Assembly (NCBI GenBank): GCA_902825875.1 | Contig: CADECP010000031.1 | Coordinates: 20,212 to 84,211 of the forward strand | Reading direction: 5' to 3' | DNA from: an uncultured Acidobacteriota bacterium | GTDB lineage: Bacteria > Acidobacteriota > Blastocatellia > RBC074 | DNA length: 64,000 bases | Shown here: positions 29,282 to 41,947 of the stretch, piece by piece | Position numbering within the stretch: position 1 is the first letter of the stretch | Layout: each line of letters opens with the position of its first letter | The notes under the pieces: model-generated | The model's database searches: none | What the model was told of the DNA's origin: nothing | What the model saw: only the letters and a program-made list of their open reading frames with translations | Program-made: the position numbers and the translations under genes

Positions 29282-30538
29282 CTATTTTGCTTTGGAAAAA
29301 TCACTGGCGATTTTGTCGCCAGCTTTCAAACCTTCGGTGATGATGATGTCTGTGCCGTTTGAATCGCCCAGCTTGACGGTGCGCTCTTGCCAGCCTTGTT
29401 CGGTTTTCAATTTAACGCGCGAACCTTCCGCCGTTGATCGAACGGCTTTCAGCGGAACGGCCAGACAATTTTCCACCGCGCCGGTTTCGATTTTGGTTTT
29501 GTTGCTCATACCCGGACGCATCGTAGCCACGTCCAATTGATCCAGTTCGATTTGCACATCAATGATTTTGTTTTGAATGTCCCAGGCTTTGGGGCGAATC
29601 AACGTGCCGATTTTTTTAATCGTGCCCGCGTAGGATTTGCCCTGAAAAGCATCAATCGTGATTTCGGCGCGTTGGCCTTCTTTGATTTTGCCCAGATCAA
29701 CTTCGGGCACGAAGGCTTCGGCGATGATCGTCGTCAGGTTGGGAATTTCCAGAATGGATTGGCCAGACCAGACGTTTTCGCCAACCTGGAATCGTTCGCC
29801 GTTCCACTTGGTTTTGTAAATCACCACGCCGTCACGGTCGGCTTTGGCCTGAAAGTTTTTCATGCCGTCGTTGATCTGAGTGACTTTATTTTCGGCGCGC
29901 GACTTTTTGCTTTGGATGATTTGGTAGGTGGCTTCGCTGGATTTCTTGTGCCATTCGACGCGCTCTTTCAACGCTTCGACTTCGCGCCGAGCCTGTTCAA
30001 ACGCCAGCTTGTCTTCTTCGACTTTGTTGGGCACGTCGAATTTCGGATCGCTGGTTTGTTTCAGCCGCAACTTTTCGTAATTGTTTTCCGCCGCAGCCAG
30101 CCGCGATTTCAATTCCTGCCGTTCCAGGTCAATCTGGACTTTGGTTTTTTCCAGTTCCTTGTTGGCTTGATCCAGTTCGTTTTGAAACCGCTGCAAATCG
30201 TCGCGGACTTTTTGCGCGTCAAAACTTATCAGCGGGTCGCCGAGTTTCACCTGCTTGCCTTCGGCGGCCATGTTGACGATCTGGAATTGCCAGTAATTGC
30301 CGAACTCCGGCGGAGCGCCGAAATCCTGCGTCGAAGTGGCTTTCAAAACTCCGACGGCATCCACGCTGAATTTCAAGTTGCGCTCAGTGACGGTGAATTC
30401 TTCGCCGGTGGCAGTGACTTTCGGAAACAGAGACTGCCATTTCGATTGGCCGCTCGGCGAAAACAGAAAGTATCCGGCAGCGGCCAAAGCGGCGATGACA
30501 ACGAAGCTGATTGCGATTTTGCGGGTTCGTTTCGGCAT
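29282..30538 (-). CDS. HlyD/MacA-type periplasmic adaptor 2
   Basis: 418 residues. N-terminal anchor (IAISFVVIAALAAAGYFLF), lipoyl half LGDPLISFDAQ, a coiled-coil hairpin (~95-225, ELDQANKELEKTKVQIDLERQ), second lipoyl half with WNGERFQVGENVWSGQSILEI, barrel GQRAEITIDAFQGKSYAGTI, last domain with CLAVPLKAVRSTAEGS. Homologous to, but different from, the flanking adaptors; it may form a mixed oligomer or serve another pump. Confidence 0.88.
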   Translation of the reverse strand: MPKRTRKIAISFVVIAALAAAGYFLFSPSGQSKWQSLFPKVTATGEEFTVTERNLKFSVDAVGVLKATSTQDFGAPPEFGNYWQFQIVNMAAEGKQVKLGDPLISFDAQKVRDDLQRFQNELDQANKELEKTKVQIDLERQELKSRLAAAENNYEKLRLKQTSDPKFDVPNKVEEDKLAFEQARREVEALKERVEWHKKSSEATYQIIQSKKSRAENKVTQINDGMKNFQAKADRDGVVIYKTKWNGERFQVGENVWSGQSILEIPNLTTIIAEAFVPEVDLGKIKEGQRAEITIDAFQGKSYAGTIKKIGTLIRPKAWDIQNKIIDVQIELDQLDVATMRPGMSNKTKIETGAVENCLAVPLKAVRSTAEGSRVKLKTEQGWQERTVKLGDSNGTDIIITEGLKAGDKIASDFSKAK

Positions 30539-30558
30539 GGCTTACCTCATTTTCTCAT

Positions 30559-30625
30559 CCACGAAGGACACGAAGAAACACGAAGAAACTTTGAAAAACT
30601 TCGTGCCGCTTCGTGTTCTTCGTGG
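30559..30625. repeat. CACGAAG-word hairpin between two adaptor genes
   Basis: Left arm 30559-30585 and right arm 30599-30625 are near-perfect inverses built of CACGAAG words; the loop is about 13 bases. A T7 run follows on the plus strand. Confidence 0.92.
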
Positions 30626-30633
30626 ACGTTTTT

Positions 30634-31917
30634 TTACCGATTCAATATCTTGTCGCCCTCTTTCAGCGCGCCGTTGCTGGCAACGACGTAATGCAGCGCG
30701 TCGGCTCCCAAAATGGTGACGGCGATTTGGCGTTGTTCGTTTGGTTTGCTGCCGGATTCCAATCGAACGACGTTGGCGGCTTCGTTTTCAAACCTGACCG
30801 CAGAGCGTGGAATCAGAAATTGCGCTTCGGTTTCGTTGACGATCACCGAGACCTGAGCCGACATGCCCGGCTTCATGATTTCGGTCACGGTGCGATCCAG
30901 TGAAATTGTCACGCGAAAGATTTTGGCTTTGGACATCCAACCGGCTTTGACGGCGGTTTGAGAAATCTCTTTGACCGCGCCCGTAATCATCGTCTCCGGG
31001 TAACTGTCCAAGCGGATTTCGCAGCGACTGCCGATGGAAAGCTTCGGCCCGTCCACTTCGTTGACCATCGCCAGCACTTCCATTTCGGTCAGATCGGGCA
31101 AACGAACAATCGGCCAACCGCTCCACACGACATCGCCGACCTGCATGCGGCGGCGGCCTTCCCAGTGTTCGGCGTAAAGCACCATTCCGTCCGCCGGAGC
31201 CTTGATTCGCATGCCGTCAAGGTTGGATTTGGCTCGGTCAAGCTGGACTTGCAGCTTTTGCTTATCAATCGTTTTGACCTGCAATTCGGCGGCGAATTCT
31301 TTTTTCTTCTGTTCGATCTTGGCCAGATGGTTGTCGTATTCAGTTTTGGCTTTTTCCAGCGTCAGTTGAGCTTCCTGAAATTCGCGCCGAGCTTGGACTT
31401 CGGCTGGAATTTTGGCTTTCAGCTTGGCTTGTTCCTGTGCCAGCCAGAGCTTGCTCAATTCGACTTCCAAATCCCTGAGTTGCGCTTCGTGTTGAGATTG
31501 AGTGCGGACGATTTCGTTGTCGGCGGCGACGATGCGGTCTTCGGTGTCTTTGATTCGCGTCAGGAAGGTGCTGCTGTCCAATTCGACGACGCGCTCGCCC
31601 GCTTTGATGACTGCGCCTTCGGGCGGCATGAAAACGATTTTCGCGTCGTCCGAAGCCCCGGAGTAAATCGTCCGCGAACGTACCGCGCGCAATTCGCCAT
31701 CCAGCAACAAAGTTTTCTTGATCGAACCTTTGCGAACTTCGACGGTTGGCAAATTGGAGCTAGGCGAATCCGCAGAAGCAAGCGCGTTCGTTATCGGATT
31801 GGTGCGAAAACGAGGAAAGAAAATCAGCGCCAGCAGCGACAACAGCAAAACGCAGCCTGTGCCAATTACAAAAATTTGGCGCAGATGCTCGCGCGGTTTG
31901 AAAGCGTGGGTGGTCAT
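30634..31917 (-). CDS. HlyD/MacA-type periplasmic adaptor 3
   Basis: 427 residues. Anchor IFVIGTGCVLLLSLLALIFF, lipoyl half GAVIKAGERVVELDSSTF, coiled coil ~125-230, second half with HWEGRRRMQVGDVVWSGWPIVRL, barrel SRCEIRLDSYPETMITGAV, last domain QFLIPRSAVRFENEAANVVRLESG. It is the first of the adaptors in the transcript direction. Confidence 0.88.
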   Translation of the reverse strand: MTTHAFKPREHLRQIFVIGTGCVLLLSLLALIFFPRFRTNPITNALASADSPSSNLPTVEVRKGSIKKTLLLDGELRAVRSRTIYSGASDDAKIVFMPPEGAVIKAGERVVELDSSTFLTRIKDTEDRIVAADNEIVRTQSQHEAQLRDLEVELSKLWLAQEQAKLKAKIPAEVQARREFQEAQLTLEKAKTEYDNHLAKIEQKKKEFAAELQVKTIDKQKLQVQLDRAKSNLDGMRIKAPADGMVLYAEHWEGRRRMQVGDVVWSGWPIVRLPDLTEMEVLAMVNEVDGPKLSIGSRCEIRLDSYPETMITGAVKEISQTAVKAGWMSKAKIFRVTISLDRTVTEIMKPGMSAQVSVIVNETEAQFLIPRSAVRFENEAANVVRLESGSKPNEQRQIAVTILGADALHYVVASNGALKEGDKILNR

Positions 31918-32039
31918 AGCTTTCTCCTACAGTTGATTGATGGATGACAAGATTTCTACCGAGACAGTCGGCCAAACGTTGAACGGAGAATTGAAGTTTC
32001 AATTCTTTAGTAATTGGGAGGAAAGGGCGGCGAGGTGGC

Positions 32040-32127
32040 AAAAAGCAAAAGGCAAATATCAAAGATCAAAAATGAGAAGCGAGAGAGCTTCTGACTTTTG
32101 ATCTTTGATATTTGCCTTTTGCTTTTT
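32040..32127. repeat. Near-perfect 32+6-bp hairpin between adaptor 3 and the M28 peptidase
   Basis: Arms 32040-32071 and 32096-32127 are exact complements (AAAAAGCAAAAGGC...), with a further AGAAGC/GCTTCT stem inside. The sequence is A-rich/T-rich, so it could terminate transcription in both directions. Words of AAAAGGC and ATCAAAGATC repeat. Confidence 0.95.
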
Positions 32128-32137
32128 GATTTTCAGT

Positions 32138-33778
32138 TTACGGACGCGCTGGCGGCAGAGCAGGCATCTGTCCTGCGGCAAAACGCGGCAGCAGGTTGTC
32201 GCTCATTGCCAGATGATAAATCGCAGCGGCGATGACGATGGCCGATTTTTTGGCGTCGTCTTCGATGATGCGTTCGTAAGTATCCAGGTTCGTGTGCCAG
32301 GTGATATTGAAGTATTCAATCGGGTCTTGAGCGACGCCGATGCCCGGCAAACCGGCCTGGTTGAAAGAAGTGTGATCCGAACCGCCCAGCCCACGGCTGC
32401 GCGAAGGCAGCACGCCGAAAAAGCCATAATCTTCGAACGGTGCAAGCGCGGCACGTAATCCGGCAGCAGATTCGTCGGAGCCGAACACGCTCATTCCGCG
32501 AGCCTTGCCGGTTCCAGAATCAATGTTGAAATAACCGCCGAACTTGGCGAATTCCGGTTTGGGATTTTCCGCCGAACCGAAATGTTCTTTGACGTAGGCT
32601 TGCGAACCGAGCAGTCCCTGTTCTTCGCCGCTCCACAGTGCGACGCGGATCGTTCGGCGCGGAGCCTTGATCGCGCCCGCTTTGACCAGCGCGTTGATGA
32701 TGCGCGCGGCTTCCATCATCGTCGCGCAGCCGATGGCGTTGTCGGTCGCTCCGGTCGCGGCGTGCCACGAATCCAAATGGCCGCCCAGCATAATGACTTC
32801 GTCTTTTTTATCTGTGCCGGGAACTTCGGCAACGGCGTTGTACGAAGTTTTGCCTTCGGGATAGTTGCGATTGACGATGTTGACTTCGACTTCGACCGGC
32901 GTGCCGTCAGCCAGGACACGGCTGATGCGACCGTAATCTTCATTGCTGATGATGGCCGTCGGCACATTTTTCGACGGATCGAATGTGCGATTGTTAAACG
33001 CGCGAATGCGGCGCTGTTCCATTCCGCTGTCGTTGAACCGAACCAGCGCGCCGCCGGTCAGCAAAAAGTCATCAAGCCGTTCGGCGACTTCGCGGGCGTT
33101 GAGCTTTTTGGGTTGGCCGGGTTGAGCTTGCTGTTGCGGAGGGCCGCCGGGTCCGCCCGGACGATTGCCGCCACCGCCAGCAGTCGGGCTGCCGGAAAAG
33201 CGAGCTTTGGCTTGAGCTTCGTCCATGCGCTTGGCGGGCGGGTTGATGATGACCGGCAGCACGGCGTGTTTGCCAACCATGACAACCTTGCCTTTGATCT
33301 TCGGACGTTCGGAGTCCAGAAAAGCCTTGAATTCATCTTCAGTCGGATTGGAGGGCGGAATCAGTTGGTAAATCTGAGCCGTCACTGTTCCGTTGGTGCT
33401 CGGCGTCCAGCCAAGAATTTCGATCATCAAAGGCTCTTTGAACGGCGACAACACATGAGCCGTCGCTCGTTCGTTCAACCAACCGGCGTGGCCGAAATCC
33501 CACGATTCCAGATGAGCGTTGGTGAAGCCCCACCGCTCCATTTCCTTGATCGCCCACTTGGCGGCATTTTCGTGATTGGGCGAACCGGTCAAACGCGGGC
33601 CGTACACATCCGTGAAGTAATGCAGCACTCGCATAATTTGAGTGCTGTCCATTCCTTCTTTGCGGATTTTGGCCTGGATGTCAGCGTCGGCTCCGGCCAA
33701 AGGGGTCTGAGCCAGCGCCGACAACGGGCTAGCAAGCAGGGTCAAACAGAGCAGCATAACTCTGAATTTTCGCAGCAT
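32138..33778 (-). CDS. Secreted M28-family zinc peptidase
   Basis: 546 residues with signal peptide ([17 protein letters not shown]). The double-zinc site is readable: [31 protein letters not shown] (catalytic/bridging Glu pair), YFNIDSGTG and [12 protein letters not shown]. Family members are aminopeptidases or carboxypeptidases. A Gly/Pro/Gln-rich insertion ([17 protein letters not shown]) at about 225-260 is unusual. ATG 33778 has GGAG upstream; residues coded further upstream come from the CAGGATT hairpin. It may be co-transcribed with the export genes. Confidence 0.93.
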   Translation of the reverse strand: MLRKFRVMLLCLTLLASPLSALAQTPLAGADADIQAKIRKEGMDSTQIMRVLHYFTDVYGPRLTGSPNHENAAKWAIKEMERWGFTNAHLESWDFGHAGWLNERATAHVLSPFKEPLMIEILGWTPSTNGTVTAQIYQLIPPSNPTEDEFKAFLDSERPKIKGKVVMVGKHAVLPVIINPPAKRMDEAQAKARFSGSPTAGGGGNRPGGPGGPPQQQAQPGQPKKLNAREVAERLDDFLLTGGALVRFNDSGMEQRRIRAFNNRTFDPSKNVPTAIISNEDYGRISRVLADGTPVEVEVNIVNRNYPEGKTSYNAVAEVPGTDKKDEVIMLGGHLDSWHAATGATDNAIGCATMMEAARIINALVKAGAIKAPRRTIRVALWSGEEQGLLGSQAYVKEHFGSAENPKPEFAKFGGYFNIDSGTGKARGMSVFGSDESAAGLRAALAPFEDYGFFGVLPSRSRGLGGSDHTSFNQAGLPGIGVAQDPIEYFNITWHTNLDTYERIIEDDAKKSAIVIAAAIYHLAMSDNLLPRFAAGQMPALPPARP

Positions 33779-33810
33779 AGAGTTCTCCTTGTTGGGATGC
33801 GGGTTAAATA

Positions 33811-33945
33811 GACAGGATTTACAGGATTCAACAGGATTTAGGAGTTGGGGTTTAGGAGTTAATGGCAATTGCTGGCCAGCCTAAATCCTAATTCCCAAAT
33901 CCCGCTAAAAGCGCGTTCATCCTGTGAAATCGTGTAAATCCTGTC
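33811..33945. repeat. CAGGATT-word hairpin upstream of the M28 peptidase
   Basis: Left arm starts GACAGGATTTACAGGATT at 33811; the inverse ends at 33945. Middle arms (TTTAGGAGTT with CTAAATCCTAATTCC) also pair. Same word family as 35568-35651 and the arms at 49104 and 49553. Confidence 0.9.
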
Positions 33946-33992
33946 GAAAAATTTTGTCTTTATCGGCGGCTATTGTCGCTTTTTCGCGTTGC

Positions 33993-34021
33993 TTGACAAG
34001 CTTTCAAGCGCAACTTTAGAC
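33993..34021 (+). promoter_or_regulatory. Sigma-70-type promoter for glgA
   Basis: TTGACA (33993-33998), 17-bp spacer, TTAGAC (34016-34021). TTGACAAGCTTTC is identical to the ubiX promoter. The -10 is weak. Confidence 0.6.
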
Positions 34022-34076
34022 TCCGCGTCCAATTCGACAGACCAACAACGAACGCTTCATTTCCCTAAAACAAACG

Positions 34077-35540
34077 ATGCGAATCATTCTGGCTTCTTCC
34101 GAAGTTGTGCCTTACTCAAAAACCGGCGGGCTTGGCGATGTGGCTGGAGCTTTACCACAAGCCTTGTCTCGCATCGGTTGCGACGTGGCGGTCATCACGC
34201 CTCGTTACACCGGCTACGGTAAACGCAGCGGCGACGTGGTCAGTCATGAAACCGGCGAGATGATCTTTGACGATTTGCGCGTGCCGTTTGCCGGGGCGAT
34301 GAAATACGCCGCCGTCTGGCGAGATTACGCCGATGGCGCGCCGGTTTATTTCATTGATAACGCCGAATACTTCGGGCACGGATATATTTACGGCAGCGGA
34401 AATTTCGACGCCGAACGATTCGCCTTTTTCAGCCGAGCCGTGCTGGAACTGGCAAAACGCATTGGCGGCTCGCCCGATGTGATTCATTGCAACGACTGGC
34501 AGACGGGATTCATTCCGGCTTATTTGCGGAATGTTTACTGGAACGATCCGTTTTTTGCGCGGACGGCGACGTTGTTCACGATTCACAACCTGGCGTATCA
34601 GGGATTCTTTGAAAAAGACCTGCTGCCGAAATTCGGTTTCGATTGGCAGGTTTACGACGGCATGGAGTTTCACAACGCCGTCAGTTCGATGAAAGCCGGG
34701 CTGCATTTTTCGACCGCGCTTTCCACCGTCAGCCCGAAATACGCCGAAGAAATTCAAACAGCGGAATTCGGCAACAAACTCGATCCGCTGTTGCGCTGGC
34801 GGGGAGGCGATTTGCTGGGCATTCTGAACGGCGTGGATTACAACGAATGGAATCCGGCGACGGACAAACATCTGGCGGCGCATTATTCGGCGGATAATCT
34901 GGAAGGAAAACTCGCCTGCAAACGCGACCTGCTGGAAAAGTACCACTTGCCGATTGACCTGGATAAACCTGTTGTGGCGATTGTTACGCGGCTGACTTCG
35001 CAAAAAGGAATTGACCTGACACGCGAAGCCATCTGGCGAATTCTGGAAACCGGCGCGTATTTCATCCTGCTGGGTTCGGGAGCCGAAAGTTACGAAAACT
35101 ATTTCCAGCACGTCCGCGAAACCGTGCCGAAACAGGTCGGCGTTTACTTCGGATTCAACACCGCGCTTTCGCATCAGGTCGAAGCCGGAGCCGATTTGTT
35201 TTTGATGCCTTCGTCGTACGAACCCTGCGGGTTGAACCAGATGTACAGTTTGAAGTACGGAACCGTGCCCATCGTTCGCGGCGTAGGCGGTTTGGACGAC
35301 ACCATCACCAATTTCGAACGCACGACCGAACGAGGCAACGGTTATAAGTTTTACGAATACTCGGCGGATCGGCTGGCGGAAAAGTTCTATGAATCTTTGA
35401 TGGTGTATTACGACCGCGATATGTGGCGGAAATTGCAGCGCAACGGCATGCGCGAAGATTTTTCTTGGGAACGTGCGGCGCACAATTACCTGAACGCCTA
35501 TCACAAAATCGTCGGAGCCAGACTGGCTCGCGGCTGGTAA
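34077..35540 (+). CDS. glgA: Glycogen synthase GlgA
   Basis: 487 residues, normal length. ADP-glucose-binding KTGGLGD at 15-21, [40 protein letters not shown] and the C-terminal [36 protein letters not shown] are all family blocks. Transfers glucose from ADP-glucose to growing glycogen. No other glg gene is adjacent; it stands alone before a hairpin. Confidence 0.97.
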   Translation: MRIILASSEVVPYSKTGGLGDVAGALPQALSRIGCDVAVITPRYTGYGKRSGDVVSHETGEMIFDDLRVPFAGAMKYAAVWRDYADGAPVYFIDNAEYFGHGYIYGSGNFDAERFAFFSRAVLELAKRIGGSPDVIHCNDWQTGFIPAYLRNVYWNDPFFARTATLFTIHNLAYQGFFEKDLLPKFGFDWQVYDGMEFHNAVSSMKAGLHFSTALSTVSPKYAEEIQTAEFGNKLDPLLRWRGGDLLGILNGVDYNEWNPATDKHLAAHYSADNLEGKLACKRDLLEKYHLPIDLDKPVVAIVTRLTSQKGIDLTREAIWRILETGAYFILLGSGAESYENYFQHVRETVPKQVGVYFGFNTALSHQVEAGADLFLMPSSYEPCGLNQMYSLKYGTVPIVRGVGGLDDTITNFERTTERGNGYKFYEYSADRLAEKFYESLMVYYDRDMWRKLQRNGMREDFSWERAAHNYLNAYHKIVGARLARGW

Positions 35541-35567
35541 AGAAATGTTTTCCCTCGAAGAAAAACC

Positions 35568-35651
35568 AAAACAGGATTGTCAGGATTGGTTTCAGGATTG
35601 ACAGGACGGCTGATCCTGCTCACCCTGAAAAAATCTTGTTCATCCTGTTTT
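35568..35651. repeat. CAGGATT-word hairpin between glgA and trx
   Basis: Left arm AAAACAGGATTGTCAGGATT from 35568; right arm with ATCCTGTTTT ends 35651. Second instance of the CAGGATT family without a gene in its loop. Confidence 0.9.
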
Positions 35652-35702
35652 GAAAATCCTTGTGGGAAAAGCTGGTCTGTTTGCTGGCTGACGAAGGGCG
35701 TT

Positions 35703-35711
35703 TGGTATAAT
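35703..35711 (+). promoter_or_regulatory. Extended -10 promoter for trx
   Basis: TG-G-TATAAT: a TGN-extended consensus -10 (TATAAT 35706-35711); TTGCTG at 35681 may be a weak -35 at long spacing. The leader would be about 68 bases. Confidence 0.65.
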
Positions 35712-35785
35712 GCCCGCCGGTAAACGAACCGAATTTGAAACCAAAGCAAACCCTGAGTTTGCATAACTTTTTCAAGGAGTAAGCA

Positions 35786-37550
<1,765 letters not shown>

Positions 37551-37790
37551 CCCAACCAAATCCGCAACTGGCAGCAAGCGACGAATCAGCCCAACGCGCT
37601 TGCTGTCAGTTGCAGAAAAATCATTCCATCAGCGCGACTGCTTTGCACTTTCGGCGGTCGAGGCTTCGCCACTGGCTAGCAGGCTCGCCGCACACTTCAG
37701 GCCGAATCAAGTTCGTCATCCTACGGACTGATCGCGCACCTAATGACGTGAATTTCAGATGAGGTTAGTGGAAGTAAAGGTGGCGGTAAA

Positions 37791-37818
37791 AAAGAAAGGC
37801 TGCAATCAAGCAGCCTTT
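37791..37818 (-). terminator. Terminator of tRNA-Arg
   Basis: AAAGGCTGC (37795-37803), loop AATCAA, GCAGCCTTT (37810-37818): 9-bp perfect stem. On the minus strand it is followed by CTTTTTT, 20 bases after the tRNA 3' end; T-rich sequence also lies on the plus side. Confidence 0.85.
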
Positions 37819-37827
37819 AACTTTTTT

Positions 37828-37911
<84 letters not shown>

Positions 37912-37977
37912 TTTTGAAGAAGGCGGATTCTGCCATCTGCTCCTTAGGCTGTCAACAGCCGCGTTTGGCTCTTTCGC

Positions 37978-39591
37978 TCAATCGGCTTTCGGGCCGGCGG
38001 CCTTCACTTCGTCAGAAACTCCGGCTGCGAATTGCTCGAAATTGTCGCGGAAGAGCTTGGCTAAATGCCGTGCTTTTTCATCGTAAGCCGCAGGATTTTT
38101 CCAGGTGTTGCGCGGTTTCAGGACTTCGCTGGGAACGTCCGGGCAACCAATGGGCACATGAACTCCGAAAATCGGATCGGGTTCGGTGGCAACATTGGCC
38201 AGATGGCCAGATAACGCAGCGCGAACCATCGCACGAGTGTAAGCAATCTTCATTCGCTGGCCTTCGCCGTAAGCGCCGCCCGACCAGCCTGTGTTCACCA
38301 GCCAGCAAGTGGCATTGTGTTTGGCAATTCGCTCACGCAGCAGTTCGGCATACACGCCCGGATGGTGAACCATAAATGGCGCTCCGAAACAGGCGGAAAA
38401 CGTCGCTTGCGGCTCTTTGCCGAGTCCTTTTTCCGTTCCGGCGACTTTGGCCGTATACCCGGAGATGAAGTGATACATCGCTTGTTCAGGTGTCAATTTG
38501 GAAATCGGCGGCAAAATTCCATAAGCGTCCGCCGTCAGCATGATGATGTTTTTTGGATGGCCGCCCGTGCCCGACGGTTCGAAGTTGGCAATGTGCGACA
38601 GCGGATAAGCCGCGCGAGTGTTTTCGGTTAAGCTGCCGTCATTCAAATCCAGCCGCCGCGTCAATGGATCCATCACCACGTTTTCCAGCACCGTTCCGAA
38701 GCGGCGTGTGCAGGCGTAAATGTCCGGCTCGGCTTCGGCAGACAAGTTGATGACTTTGGCGTAACAACCGCCTTCAAAATTGAACACGCCGCGATCTGAC
38801 CAACCGTGTTCGTCATCACCGATCAACTGCCGTTCGGGATCGGCGGACAAAGTCGTTTTGCCGGTTCCCGACAAGCCAAAGAAAATCGCTGCATCACCGT
38901 CCTGGCCGATGTTGGCCGAACAGTGCATCGAAAGCACTCCTTTGAGCGGCAACAGATAATTCAACAGCGTGAAGATGGATTTTTTGGTTTCGCCCGCGTA
39001 ACTGGTTCCACCGATCAAAATCAATCGCTGGCCAAAATCCATCAGAATAAAAGTGCCGGAATTGGTTCCATCGGTTTCGGGATTGGCTTGAAAGGTGGGG
39101 GCGTTGATAACGGTGAATTCGGGCACGTGATTGGCGGATTGTGTATTCCAGTCAGGCCTGACGAACATATTGCGTGCAAACAAACTGTGCCAGGCGTATT
39201 CGGTGATCACGCGAATCGGGATTCGATATGCTGGGTCGGCTCCGGCGAAACAATCCTGAACATAAACGTCTTTGCCTTCCAGATGCTTCAGGACTTTGTC
39301 GCGCAGCCGGTTGAAGTTCGCCTGATCGAATGGGCGATTGACCTTGCCCCACCAGACATGTTTTTCCGACGAAGTTTCGCGGACGACGAATTTGTCGTTC
39401 GGTGAACGCCCTGTGTGTTGACCGGTGTTGACCACCAGTGGACCAAGATGTGCAACTGTGGCTTCGTCACGTTTGACTGAATGTTCGTAGAGTTCGGCGG
39501 TCGTCAGGTTCCAGTACGAATGATTGATGTTTTTGAGGCCGTGATTCTCCAATCCGAAAGAACTCGGATTCCAACCGGTGTTTTTACTCAT
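37978..39591 (-). CDS. pckA: ATP-dependent phosphoenolpyruvate carboxykinase PckA
   Basis: 537 residues, normal length. Converts oxaloacetate and ATP to PEP, the entry to gluconeogenesis. P-loop GLSGTGKTTLSAD, metal/substrate residues around IGDDEHGW and FNFEGGCYAK, TGQHTGRSPNDKF near the start. ATG 39591 has AAGGAG nine bases upstream. YvcK (59276), a regulator of gluconeogenic growth, is elsewhere in the window. Confidence 0.97.
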   Translation of the reverse strand: MSKNTGWNPSSFGLENHGLKNINHSYWNLTTAELYEHSVKRDEATVAHLGPLVVNTGQHTGRSPNDKFVVRETSSEKHVWWGKVNRPFDQANFNRLRDKVLKHLEGKDVYVQDCFAGADPAYRIPIRVITEYAWHSLFARNMFVRPDWNTQSANHVPEFTVINAPTFQANPETDGTNSGTFILMDFGQRLILIGGTSYAGETKKSIFTLLNYLLPLKGVLSMHCSANIGQDGDAAIFFGLSGTGKTTLSADPERQLIGDDEHGWSDRGVFNFEGGCYAKVINLSAEAEPDIYACTRRFGTVLENVVMDPLTRRLDLNDGSLTENTRAAYPLSHIANFEPSGTGGHPKNIIMLTADAYGILPPISKLTPEQAMYHFISGYTAKVAGTEKGLGKEPQATFSACFGAPFMVHHPGVYAELLRERIAKHNATCWLVNTGWSGGAYGEGQRMKIAYTRAMVRAALSGHLANVATEPDPIFGVHVPIGCPDVPSEVLKPRNTWKNPAAYDEKARHLAKLFRDNFEQFAAGVSDEVKAAGPKAD

Positions 39592-39774
39592 GACTCTCCT
39601 TGTGGTGCTTAATGCTGCTTGGTCAAACAATCAGTACATGTTTGATCCTTAAATGGACGAAAGCGCGGACTGCGCCGCGCTCACGATCTTTTCTTCCAAT
39701 TGTATTTTGGGCGCGGTAACGATAGCCAAATTGCCGGAACTTGTCGAGAAGCTTGTTGGCGTAAAAGCCATTTC

Positions 39775-39803
39775 TTGACCTGTTCAAATCGCCCGCGTAC
39801 ACT
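39775..39803 (+). promoter_or_regulatory. Sigma-70 promoter of tmRNA
   Basis: TTGACC (39775-39780), 17-bp spacer, TACACT (39798-39803). Transcription would start ~39810, giving a 5' leader of ~27 bases removed by RNase P. Confidence 0.75.
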
Positions 39804-39836
39804 CCTGGCCGTTCGCTGATAACTGTAAACCTTATT

Positions 39837-40202
<366 letters not shown>

Positions 40203-40205
40203 GTG

Positions 40206-40302
40206 AGATCAAAAGGCAAAAGTCGAAAGGCAAAAGTCAAAAATGGAAAGAAAACTTCCGACCTTTTGCCATTTGATTTTTGCCTTTTGACTTTTGATTT
40301 TC
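40206..40302. repeat. GGCAAAA-word hairpin after tmRNA
   Basis: Left arm with repeated CAAAAGGCAAAAGTC words, right arm with their inverse (TTTTGCC, CTTTTGAC) ending near 40302; imperfect stem. It separates tmRNA from murI and may terminate tmRNA transcription. Related in wording to 32040-32127. Confidence 0.85.
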
Positions 40303-40308
40303 CCGAAG

Positions 40309-41145
40309 ATGAATTCTCTACCAATCGGCATTTTCGATTCCGGCGTAGGCGGGTTGACCGTGCTCAGAGCCGTTCGCCAGCGATTGCCACGCGAAAGTGT
40401 AATTTATTTGGGCGACACGGCGCGCGTGCCGTACGGAACAAAATCTCGTGCGACGATTGAGCGATACGCCATCGAAGATGCCGCGTTTCTGGTGGAAAAA
40501 GGCGTCAAGATGATTGTCGTCGCCTGCAACACAGCTTCGGCCATGGCACGTGAACGATTACGACAGGAATTCGATGTTCCATTTTTGACCGTGCTGGGGC
40601 CGGGCGCTCGTGCTGCGGCAAGAGCTACGCGAACAGGGCGCGTTGGAGTCATCGCCACCGAAGCGACGATCAACAGCGGAGCTTATGAACTTGCCATCCA
40701 CGAAGCCGCAAACCACAAATCGGTCGAAGTCTTTTCGCGCGCTTGTCCGCTGTTTGTGCCGCTGGTGGAAGAAGGCGAAACCGATTCTCAGGTTGCGCGA
40801 CTTCTTGCCGAACAGTATCTTGCCCCTCTGCGCGAACAACAGATTGATACGTTGGTGCTGGGCTGCACGCATTACCCGCTGCTGAAAACGGTCATCGCCG
40901 AAACGATGGGCGAAAGCGTGACGCTGATTGATTCCGCCGAAGCAGTGGCAGAAGAAACGGCTCAGTTGCTGGAACAACACGACCAACTGATTTACCAACA
41001 AACTGACGACAAGCAAACGTCACAAAGCCGGTTTTACGTCACCGACGCCGCGCAACGATTTCACAAAATTGCCGAAAGGATACTGGGCGCGCCGCTCGAA
41101 CATCTGGAAGCGGTGGAAGTCTTTGGACATGACAAACTCAACTGA
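40309..41145 (+). CDS. murI: Glutamate racemase MurI
   Basis: 278 residues. Makes D-glutamate for peptidoglycan. [25 protein letters not shown] (first catalytic Cys) and LGCTHYPLL (second catalytic Cys) are intact. ATG 40309 is chosen over a TTG at 40294 lying in the repeat. rph overlaps its end by 17 bp. Confidence 0.96.
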   Translation: MNSLPIGIFDSGVGGLTVLRAVRQRLPRESVIYLGDTARVPYGTKSRATIERYAIEDAAFLVEKGVKMIVVACNTASAMARERLRQEFDVPFLTVLGPGARAAARATRTGRVGVIATEATINSGAYELAIHEAANHKSVEVFSRACPLFVPLVEEGETDSQVARLLAEQYLAPLREQQIDTLVLGCTHYPLLKTVIAETMGESVTLIDSAEAVAEETAQLLEQHDQLIYQQTDDKQTSQSRFYVTDAAQRFHKIAERILGAPLEHLEAVEVFGHDKLN

Positions 41146-41947
41146 AAACAAAACTCGAAACGACGGACGACAGCCGAATGATCTGCGACCGGTCAACATC
41201 ATTTGCGGTTTCACGAAATACGCCGAAGGTTCGGTGCTGATCGAAGCCGGTCAGACGCGAGTGCTTTGCACGGCTTCGATTGAAGATAAAGTGCCGCCGT
41301 TTTTGAAAGGCAAAGGCGTCGGCTGGGTGACAGCGGAATACTCCATGTTGCCGCGTGCAACACAAAATCGAACTTCGCGCGAAATTGGTCGCGGCGGGCC
41401 TTCGGGACGAACGCATGAAATTCAGCGATTAATTGGTCGCAGTTTACGGTCAGTGGTGGATATGGCTGCGCTGGGCGAACGAACCCTGACTGTTGATTGC
41501 GATGTGATTCAGGCCGACGGCGGCACGCGCACGGCTTCGATCACCGGAGCATTTGTCGCACTGGTGTTGGCGCTGGAAAAACTGTTCGACGAAGGCAGAA
41601 TCACCCGCCCTGTGTTACGCGATTTCATTGCCGCTGTCAGCGTAGGCATCGTCGGCGAACGCGCGTTGCTCGATCTGGATTACGTCGAAGATTCCGCCGC
41701 CGAAGTGGATATGAACGTCGTGCGCACAGGCGACGGACGTTTTGTCGAAATTCAAGGCACAGCGGAAACCGAACCGTTTAATCGTGAACAAATGAATGAA
41801 ATGATTGCCGCCGCTGAAATCGGTGTTGATGGTTTGATTGCAATTCAAACCGAAACCCTCGTTCAGGAACTTGGCCGCAAAGAATTGCGCGTGATAATTG
41901 ACCCCGCTTCGCGCGCCCGGATCAACTGGAAGGAGAGCGCATCTTGA
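41129..41947 (+). CDS. rph: Ribonuclease PH
   Basis: 272 residues. 3' phosphorolytic trimming of tRNA precursors. Rph blocks: [95 protein letters not shown] 41129 lies within the murI end. The downstream secreted protein gene starts with its ATG overlapping the TGA stop by one base. Confidence 0.96.
   Translation: MTNSTENKTRNDGRQPNDLRPVNIICGFTKYAEGSVLIEAGQTRVLCTASIEDKVPPFLKGKGVGWVTAEYSMLPRATQNRTSREIGRGGPSGRTHEIQRLIGRSLRSVVDMAALGERTLTVDCDVIQADGGTRTASITGAFVALVLALEKLFDEGRITRPVLRDFIAAVSVGIVGERALLDLDYVEDSAAEVDMNVVRTGDGRFVEIQGTAETEPFNREQMNEMIAAAEIGVDGLIAIQTETLVQELGRKELRVIIDPASRARINWKESAS

Noticed and set aside
34152..35504. 450-codon open frame on the minus strand
   Set aside because: Antisense to glgA.
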